From positions 358,665,250-358,729,249 of the forward strand of contig NC_069659.1 in assembly GCF_027244095.1 (NCBI RefSeq): a stretch of DNA of 64,000 nucleotides, given 5' to 3'. Source of the stretch: Hemicordylus capensis (Eukaryota; Chordata; Lepidosauria; Squamata; Cordylidae). How positions within the stretch are numbered: the stretch's first letter is position 1; each line of letters starts with the position of its first letter. A model generated the notes under the pieces. That model was not told the origin of the DNA, did not search any database, and saw nothing but the letters and a program-made list of their open reading frames with translations. Position numbers and translations under genes: made by a program. Positions 45,076 through 64,000 of this stretch are shown here, piece after piece.

Positions 45076-47099
45076 GTCTATCTAGCCCATTTTTATTTCC
45101 CCACCTCCCACCCATAGCTAGGAAGGCTGTAGGGTGCTGACACCAGCAGGGACGGGCCCTCTTAACTGAGCTTGCTGGAGCCCTGCCATTTGTTGGCGGG
45201 GGGGCGGGGGGGGGGCTGCAGGCTGGTGCTGGTCCTGCATGGAGGGGAAAGGTGTACAAAAACAGCAGCGCGGAGGCCAGTTAGCTTATTACAGATTTAA
45301 CTCTGTTGTGGGGTTGATCTTCTTCTGCACAAATTGTATTTAAATGGTTCAAAGTATCTGGAAACTGGCCAAGTAACTGCTGCAAAGTCAGTGTCTGAAC
45401 AGACCTGAAACGGAAAGTTTAGAAAAATCCGGATGTGCCTGAACCGGACATGAACCCAAGTGCTGGTTCAACTGCCTGGCTGGGCCCTTCCATCTGGAGT
45501 GGAGGAAATTGCTAGCAGGACACTCATACCCCAGGTGAGTCCCTATCTGCGTTTCCAGTCCAACCCAATGGTGACAGAACGTCCATCTGCTACCCTGTCC
45601 TGTGTTCAAGGAAGAGGGCCTAAGGCAAAGTTCATCTTCCTGCTCCTCAGCCAATTTGTTCACTTTTCTCTGGAGTCATACGTGCAACAGCATCTCCCCA
45701 AGCTTTTGGATGCTCCTGTAAAGCCCTGGAACCATCCTACCTGGGGAAGATACCCTGCCAAAGACACCATTTCAAATTCAGCCAAAGACACTATATCAAA
45801 TTGCCCACAAGGGGGTGGGGGGAGTCAAGGCTCCCAAACACATGAACATTCTAGCTTGTCTATGAACACTAGCCAAACACTAGCCAAAACAACACGGAGC
45901 AGAGAACATCCAGGATAGCCAAAATCCTGCAACGTTGGACAAGAGCATTTGGAAGGCATAACCAGTTGAAAGACTAAAATGACTTTTTACCAAGGACTCT
46001 TAGTTTTTGGAATTCTAGGGCTCTCCATGGCTTCTCTTTGGCTGTGGCAGGCTCTAGAGGGCACTAAGGGGGGGTGGGAATTGATGATTTACACCACTTT
46101 CTTGTAGTGACTATGAGCTATGATTATGCTGAAAGCCCTGCTATCTCCTGTGCTGTAAGGACATGGACCTCACAGGCTTGCTCTCTGGTCATTTCCTTAC
46201 TTGTTTCCCTGACATCTTGTGCCAATTATCTCACTGTTTCACCCAGAGCATTTACCTGCAAGTCTGCACCTTTCCCCAACTTACTGGTTCCTTTTGCGCT
46301 CTAAAGACATTAAGCCAGCCCAAGCTTTACCTGCTAATTTTATAGACATCTGTATTTAACTAATGTGACTGTACATGACTTATCATTGCCATCGCTTTCC
46401 ACAAGCTGATAATCCATTAATCGCCAGAAGCACCTGGTTCCACAATGCAAGGCTGTTATTGATACTTTATTTGGGATGGAGATGGGTTAAGACAATGTTG
46501 CTTGCTATAAGTTGTATGATCTTTATATGTACACCTTGCTACTATGTATAAAACTTTTTATCTATATCAAATCAGGCCAGATATGGGTGGTTAAGGATAT
46601 GTGTTGGTTTATGGAATTATACGAATTATGCTTGTAGCTCTAGGATGTTGTATGCAATGTATCTAGTTTTATTGCCATGTGTACAGCCCATTTAGCACCG
46701 ACCATTTCTGTAAAATCTATGCTTTAAGGCATCACAAGTACTTAAGGCATCCCAAAACCACATATGTCCCAAATCCTTTAGCCACACAAAACACAGAACT
46801 ATGTTTCCAAGATTAGGAGTTTATGTGTTAGAAAGAGCTATTATTAATATTTCCAGACAGTTAGAACTTTCATTTAACCTGACCCTATTAACTTTAACTA
46901 ATATAGAGAACCTATGGATTTGTGGGCAAAGAAGATAATTCCAGTTATAGCATGTATTTTCTTTTTATTGATAATCACATGTTGCTGCTTATAATGCATT
47001 CCAGCTTTAATCCAAATGTTTATTAGAACCTTTAAACCTTGCCATAATGTAAGACCCAAATATATAGCTGTACCTTTACAAGCCTTTATTAGGACATCT
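45076..47099. other. AT-rich intergenic, no gene seen
   Basis: From 45.9 kb the DNA turns clearly AT-rich, unlike the rest of the window. No coding frame. It may be part of the LTR element suggested at 47.1-47.6 kb. Confidence 0.4.
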
Positions 47100-47590
47100 T
47101 GAAGATTCAGGATAATCCAGTTTTTCAGGGAGAAATTGATGTGTTTAGAGAACCAAAGAAACTCCATTTTGCCTAGAAAACCTTATTTTAACTTGAAGTA
47201 ACCTAGCCCAAACTCAGGGACATCACTGCCTCTCATGATTAACGCCATTATCTCTCTCCAGCTAAATTGTATCTATGGAACTTGCTAAGACAGCCAAGCT
47301 TCCCAGGCCAGAAAAAAGGATATAACCAAATAAGGAGTAATCACCAGATGAAAAATGAATCATTCGCATGTGTACTAGATACTTGGACCACCATACTGTG
47401 TCAACCATTTAGATGGTTTGTATAAATGTAAGATGCACCTGTAAGTTACCAAACTGTAATCGGTTTGAGAGCGTGAGCCTATTGATTACCTATTGCTGAC
47501 TGCAGAACAATAAAGCCTCAATGAATAATTCCCCATCCTTGTGTCTGACTGATGGGCTGAGCGGACCCAGGAACGCGCCCCATCCACATC
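47100..47590 (+). mobile_element. Possible LTR-like segment
   Basis: A TATAAATG motif at about 47420, AATAAAG at about 47508 and a GC-rich stretch after it ending CGCCCCATCCACA have the layout of an LTR promoter-to-end region. The 5' limit and target duplication were not found. Confidence 0.28.
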
Positions 47591-49919
47591 AGTCTCCTCA
47601 CAGCTGCTGCCCTGGCTGAGCCTCCTTGCTCAGGCCTGGAAAGGTCACACACGCCCAGCAGCACGGGAGGCGAAAAAGGGCTCCTCTCCCCACCTGCCGG
47701 AAGCAGCACCAGAGCAATTCCAGCCACAGACCTGGACTTGGAGGTTCGGCAGACTCTCTCCTGCCCCCAAAGCACTCCTAGGCTCTCCCCAAAACCACCT
47801 TCCACTGTGGTGATGTCCCGTTATACACACCAGTCGTACATGATGCACACGCTCTTCTTATTTCTGTTCCTATATACTTTCAAACCATGTTGAGACTCTT
47901 TGAAGAGAGCCAAAATGGCAGGACCATAAATCACGGGGGATTTAAAGTCTTGTGCTTAGTTAGGATGACTATTAAGATGGCCCTCTTAATGCAGCCCAGA
48001 TTTTACTTTGAATCTATGACGCAATTCCACACAATCTGTGCAAACCTGCATGTTTTGCAAATGTGGTTTTGATCTGCAGGCTTTATCTGCACACCATCAT
48101 CATCAGCAGCAGCAGCCGCTGGTTTGCCTTCATTCGACCTGAAGGGAACGGAGAGGCCAGGCCACATCCTCCCCTGCCCCCATACACTGACACCCCCTCT
48201 CCAAAATGGCTTTCTTTGGGGTGCCGACTCTGTTCCCCCAAGCCAAAGTGGAAGACTGTCCCAGGTTAGCTTCTGTAAGCGTCCGTTGCTGTATGTCTCA
48301 CACACACAGTGTGTCCTCACCTCCTCCCTGAACTGAGTGAGCTCATGAAAAGGGCAGTGCTGAGAGGGGGTCTTACGAGGGGGGTGCTGGTCCTGGTCCG
48401 GGGGGGGCATGCCGCCCCACCCTCAGGTTACAGGTGCCCTCTCGCCTGCCCCAGCCCCTACAAGGATTTCTTCGTAGGGAGTCAGCAGTGTTCCTTCTAA
48501 CAGAGATTCCCAGATGTGGTTGACTACAACTCCCATAATCCCCAAGCAAAGGCTATTGCAGCTGGGGATGCTGAGAGTCGTAGTCAGCAACTCCGGGGAA
48601 TCCCTGTTAAGAGGGAACATTGGCTGGCAGGCAGGCAGGGTCTCCCCCCCTCCCCCGCCGGCTTGCTTGTAAAGGGGACTCTTTTATTAGCAAGAGTTTA
48701 GATTCTCTGGTGTAAATGCACATGAAGGTGGGGGAGCCGGACTGGAGAACGCGCTTAAGGGTCCCTGGCTAGCCAGGTGGCCGTGAATAGCCAAGCCGGG
48801 CAAAGGAGGCTGTTGCCGCGGGAAGACCAGACTCTTCGAAAGGGTGCTCCTGTTCTCGGTCAGCGGCATTCTCTGAGACCGAGAGGGATCTTGCTGCAGG
48901 ACCCTTCCTGGGGTTTCCCATTCATAGCCTAGCCTTCATTTCGGTCTTTGACCAGCATAGCCAGTCACAGAGATGAACGGGCTTAGCGGAACCATGATCA
49001 CAAAACCCCCTAAAATTAAAGGGGAGGGGATGCCCAAAATTGCAAAAAATGGCCCAAACCCCCTTAGTCTGTAGGGGTGCAAGGCGGTGTGTTAAAAATG
49101 GCCACTGCCCGTAACCATAGGAAAAGGACAGAGTGGAGTCACTCCAGGGTCCAGAGCCTGCAGGAGATAAGAAGGGGGGGGGGCTGCCTGGGTCAAATGC
49201 AACCTCGGGAATTCTGGAGAGCAAGTGGAGCAGTTGGGGGTTCTTCTTCTTGGGCTTCTTATTCCCAAGCACGAACCCACCCCCTGCCCTGGATCGTCCT
49301 CTAGGGCAGGAGAGGAGCCACCACATTCTCCATGCGCAAAGGTGTGCGGCAGCGGAGCGTGCCCCAGAAGGGCCAAGATCTGCCTCGTTAAGAGCTTTCT
49401 CCAAGCAAGAGCTGGAGAAGCAAGTGAAGGCCTACATTGTGCTAGATGAACAGACCAGAATTCTCCGAGCTGCTTGGACTTCAGGGGAAAGAGTTCTTCC
49501 CATACACCTTCCAGACGGGTGCAGCAGGAGCCATGCTGACGACAGGCAGATGAGCAAGCAGTTTCCGGGTTAGGGTCAGAGCACATCAGTGAGGGAAGTG
49601 AAAGTTCCTCTCCTCCCACGGATAGTGCGATCAGGCGCCAGGCAACAGATGGGAGATCCCCACACCAGATGTCGTCCGGCGCCCTCCACCCTGGCCCCGC
49701 AGGGATCGGTACTGGGACCTGGTTTTTTAAACACCTGACACATGAAATGACACAAGACAAATATATCTGAGCCATTTGGGATCCTTCTCATCCACGACCA
49801 AAAACCTAATTTTAGCATTTGAAATTCTAAGGGATAAAACCATGGAGCTCTTCTAAAAAGGCCATGACCTGTGATGACCAAGGAATGCATTGACATAAAA
49901 CACGACTTGCAGCATAAAA
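47591..49919. other. Intergenic between ATP13A3 3' end and repeats
   Basis: Holds the MITE at 48486. The rest is unique; no gene recognised. Confidence 0.45.
48486..48622. mobile_element. Hairpin MITE, hAT-like (family 1)
   Basis: Ends CAGTGTTCC and GGAACATTG are inverted. The arms carry GACTACAACTCCCATAATCC and its mirrored partner GGGGATGCTGAGAGTCGTAG. About 137 bases with a 13-base loop. No clear target duplication. Confidence 0.75.
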
Positions 49920-52900
49920 GGGAAAAGTTTGTCATCTCTTTAATAGGAATACTGTACATACAGGACATAATACTACAGTAGATTAACCACATCCAGTTAA
50001 GAGTGCTCTGGTCAGCAGTCTTCATAAGCACTCCCCACTAGAGAACATAAATTTAAAAATTAAAAATAAAAATAAAAACCAACCCCAAGTGCAATTTTTT
50101 TCAGTTTCAAAATTACAAAAGAAATCAACATCTTTGTTTAGCAGTGGCCGTTGTCACCTTCTAGTCAAGCATTAAATGCAGCATTTTTTTACAGTAGAAT
50201 TTTAGTGCTCTAATATGCCAAAGAGAGAGTCTCCTCCCCACATCAACTCGACCCTGAAGGAGAAACCTCGGCTTTCCACAGCTGCAAAAGGGAGGGAGGG
50301 AGGTCTCCCCGCACACTGTCCCATCCAGCAGAGGCTCTTCCAGGCAGGGAGACATCCCAACCAGGGCAAATTACAGCAACAAGCAACCCATAGGACCTAG
50401 AAAGACGCAGCGTAATATTCTTCTTCGTGCCATCTGCTGGCGATCTGCAGGAATCTGCAAATACACGGTGCCTTTTCAAGCTCCTCTTGTTTGCTCTTGG
50501 GGGGAAAGCAGAGCCTATTCCCAGATGGCTACAGGTTGCCAGCAGATGGCAATAAGATTATCAGAGGGCATCCTTGTGTGCTGCTGTCTGGATTCCGAGC
50601 TTTATCGTCCTAATTGCCACTGAAGTTGGACCATGTCCCCATCTCCAGAAGAGTGCGGAGTCACAACGTGTGCAGCAGAAACTGTGGCCTGGGTTTCCCC
50701 GAACAGGCTCCTCACAGGGAGAGAAGGACATGTGCTCTCCTCCTTGCCAAGACAGACAGACACGGGATGCACAACAATCTCACAGCGATCACTCACTAAT
50801 CATCTGAGACAGGCAGAGGAAGAAGAAGAAGAAACCTTTAAAAATAACCCTGAGGGATATATCATTTAAAAGATCTGGCGATTTATTTTAAAACAGCTTT
50901 TTAAAAAGAATCACGTATCACTTAACCCACTTGCCCTCTTCTCAGGCAAGCCAGTCCTTTAGGTATGTTCATAAATAATAATAATAAAAATAATAAAATA
51001 TTCAATTGGCCGTATTTACAATCCCAACATGCCAAAAAGACATTCTGATTTTAGGTCCGCATAACACTCAAATAATTTAAGAAGGAACTCCAAATCCAGA
51101 CTTTACAGCCGAAGAGGAAAACCAGGAACTCTCCAGAGCCCATGAAATCGTTCTGCTCACCTGAACCAGTGATTCTCAAACTTGGGTCCTCAGGTGTTAT
51201 TGGACTTCAACTCCCATAATCCCCAACCAGCGGCCACTGAGGCTGGGGATTATGGGAGTTGAAGTCCAATAACACCCGAGGACCCAAGTCTGAGAATCCC
51301 TGACCTGAACTCACAAACTTTGAAGGAAAGTTTCACAGAGAGGATGGGTGGCTTGGTGGTGTTTTGTTTTTAATACAAATCAATCAATCATCAACGGAGA
51401 AACTGGCTGAGTGGTCCAGAGGCCATCTCCACTTGCCTTTCAAGAATGTCCCGCAGAGGAGCCCAGATGGCCAGCCCCCCCTCTGTCCAAATTTTGGGGA
51501 AGGCCCTGGAGGTGAAGAGTTAATGCAAAGCAACACCCTCAGATGCACACCTGGCCCCAGCCCCAACCACTCCCCTCCCTCCTCCAGACGGTTACAGGCT
51601 TTTAGCCCCCCAGATCCGGGGACCTCGGCTCTCCAATTTCGGCTTCCTGGAAGTCGGGGGGTGGGGTGGCACAAGCAGCAGGAGTCAGGCGGGGGGGGGG
51701 ATGCAGAAGACACACAGCTGGCTCTGCTTCTCAGAGCTCTGTTTGCTCCTCTCCCCCACCCCACCCTGCATGCAGGCTGGCATTCATCAGGTAGAGATAC
51801 ACACAGCGTGGCTCTCAACACAGGGGCTGGGCAGGGCAGAGCAGGAGAAAGGAGCCAAGGAAGGAGCTCCGGGAAGCAGAAGCAGCCGGGCCACTTTTGG
51901 CGCCCCCAGCCCCCCCCTCCGGTTCCTCAGGATGAGTCGCTCCTGCTTGAAAGACATGTTTCCCCCCCCCACACACACACACCCACACGCTCTTCCATGA
52001 GGTGGTTGCAAGTCACAGTGCCCAGGTCCCAGGATGCATAGCTTCGTGACCTCCTCCTCCTCCTTCCTATGGATCTACAATATGGCAAGACCCCAATGGG
52101 TGTGCCCCCCACCCAACAGCCCCGTGAAGCACTTAGCACCATGGGGGAAGCGTGGCCTGGGGGAGGAAGCACCAGCGGGCCCGGAGGAGCCCTGCCCTGC
52201 AGCCCTGGCCCAGCCAGGGGCAGCAGCATTGCCCGGGCAGAAAGGTCCCTGGGAGGAGCCCGCCGGGGAGGGCGGGGGCCCAGCCCAGACTCCCACCGTG
52301 GAAGGGGGGGGGCTGCGGTCCTGCTGGTGAGGTATCATGTGGCAGAAGAAAGGCAGCCCAGCTCTGTGGGGCCCAAGAGAGGCCACCGCCCCAGGGAGTG
52401 GGGCCCAAGGCCTAGCGCAGCCCCCACCTCGCCTTGACGACAGAGCCCACCCCCGCCTCTCCGAGCTGTGTGTGCGCAGCATGGGGCCTGAAACAGTTTC
52501 ACACGTGGGGGGCGGGGGGGGAGACAGACAGAGCGTGGGTGTTCCAAGGAGTGCCCCCCCCCGGCTTCTCAGTACCCCCATTTGCTCCTCCCCCTCCCCC
52601 CCCCCGGTTGCTGCAGGTCTTGTATTTGTCCACGTCCCACGGCAGGCACAGCCGGTTCCTTCCGAAGACGTCCTCAAGCCACGGAAGGGCTGCCCACAGC
52701 CCCAAGGAGGCAACCGCCGGGAGAGCTTTCGTGGGTGAGGTCCCAATCACTGCCCCGGAGGGCCGGGCGGGTAAGAGTCGGGGCGAAGAGATCCAGAGAG
52801 CCGGGCGCGCTGGGGGTGGAGAGCCGGCGGGAGGCGGCTGTGCGGGCGGGTCCAGCGGAGCACAGGCCTGGGCTGCCCCCCCCACAAGGCTCCACAGGGG

Positions 52901-53080
52901 GCGTCTCGGGGCACTCGGGAGGGCAGCCCGTGGGACGGAGGAGGAGGAGGAGGAGCCCCACACAGGAGCCCCCTCTGCCCGGCGGGCTCTTCTCCCCCCG
53001 GCCCCGGAGAGCGGCGGAGCGGTGGGCCCAGGCCGGCAGCCTGGAATGGCCACGCTCCCCACGGGCCAGGCCGCCCGCTG
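49920..53080 (-). other. ATP13A3: Probable ATP13A3 3' UTR
   Basis: Just below the stop the DNA is GC-rich (51.4-53.08 kb). From about 51.4 down to 49.92 kb it becomes AT-rich, mostly unique sequence free of LINEs, apart from one hairpin MITE at 51167-51302. An AATAAA (plus TTTATT, about 50882) and an ATTAAA (plus TTTAAT, 49939-49944) are possible poly(A) signals. The sequence just before the latter looks like a conserved vertebrate 3' end, but that is from memory. The length of about 3.2 kb would suit the gene. Confidence 0.5.
51167..51302. mobile_element. Hairpin MITE with intact 8-bp target duplication, in presumed ATP13A3 3' UTR
   Basis: 136 bases. Two 62-base arms match at about 58 positions (for example ATTGGACTTCAACTCCCAT against its mirror) around a 12-base loop. 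Starts CAGTGATTC, ends GAATCCCTG. Flanked by perfect ACCTGAAC repeats at 51159-51166 and 51303-51310, as expected for a hAT transposition. Confidence 0.9.
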
Positions 53081-63705
<10,625 letters not shown>

Positions 63706-63834
63706 CTGTGGAAACAGGAAGTGCGGCTGGTTCACTTCAGCAAAACCTCTAAACTTGCAGTGAATGTCTGAGCACTGGTCAAAGAAACACATTTTGAAAG
63801 GGATGGTGAGGGTATAAATTCAAGCAAACATTTG

Positions 63835-63925
63835 TTGACTTTAGATTTTTATACTGCCTCATCTAATAGGTCTGGGCAGTTTGCAATAGTCACTGTTGTA
63901 GCACATATATAGAAATAAAAACAAG
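63835..63925 (-). mobile_element. LINE 3' UTR scrap in ATP13A3 intron
   Basis: TTTTATACTGCCTCATCTAA and GGGCAGTTTGCAATAG resemble the L2-type 3' end in reverse. Confidence 0.4.
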
Positions 63926-64000
63926 AGTTAACATTCCCCCGCCCCTCCAGGAACCTTATTGCTCCTTTTAGAAAACTGTATACTATAATAGATCGTAGGT

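Overview
This is a vertebrate nuclear segment, almost certainly from a squamate reptile. The repeats are a squamate mix: CR1 and L2 LINEs, a SINE carrying a 5S-rRNA-like internal promoter, a tRNA-derived SINE, and several hAT-like non-autonomous DNA transposons. The host genes have vertebrate exon/intron structure with GT-AG introns. The segment is GC-rich, with many poly-G/poly-C runs and one large CpG-rich island. There are no bacterial operons, CRISPR arrays or prophages.

Three host genes lie on the minus strand. Their order matches the human 3q29 block as I remember it. CPN2 (about 3.4-5.05 kb) is the leucine-rich-repeat subunit of carboxypeptidase N, in one long coding exon. LRRC15 (coding exon 17.28-19.08 kb) is an LRR type I membrane protein. 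Its probable promoter and non-coding first exon are at 24.05-24.2 kb, at the edge of a CpG island. The last eleven coding exons of ATP13A3, a P5B-type (polyamine-transporting family) ATPase, run from 63.7 down to 53.08 kb, and a conserved-looking 3' UTR probably extends to about 49.92 kb. All ATP13A3 exon joins were checked by phase and sum to 420 codons plus stop. GP5, which lies between LRRC15 and ATP13A3 in mammals, was not found.

The space between genes, and much of the introns, is transposon debris. 0.9-8.8 kb: small inverted-repeat elements, a 1.3 kb hAT-like element split by a CR1, and a tRNA-SINE. 11-14.3 kb: a CR1/L2 LINE patchwork. 16.4-16.8 kb: a MITE just downstream of LRRC15. 26-42 kb: CR1 copies, three solo LTRs with perfect 5-bp target duplications, a 1.38 kb hAT-like element with an internal tandem array, interstitial telomeric repeats and many CAG/CTG runs. 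42.7-49 kb: a nested SINE, an L2 3' end, a possible LTR fragment and another hairpin MITE. A 136-bp near-perfect hairpin MITE with an intact 8-bp target duplication sits inside the presumed ATP13A3 3' UTR.

I found no clearly new biological system. The points most worth checking are the missing in-frame start of CPN2, the apparent absence of GP5, the UTR hairpin, the paired telomeric arrays and the scrambled CR1 at 40-42 kb.
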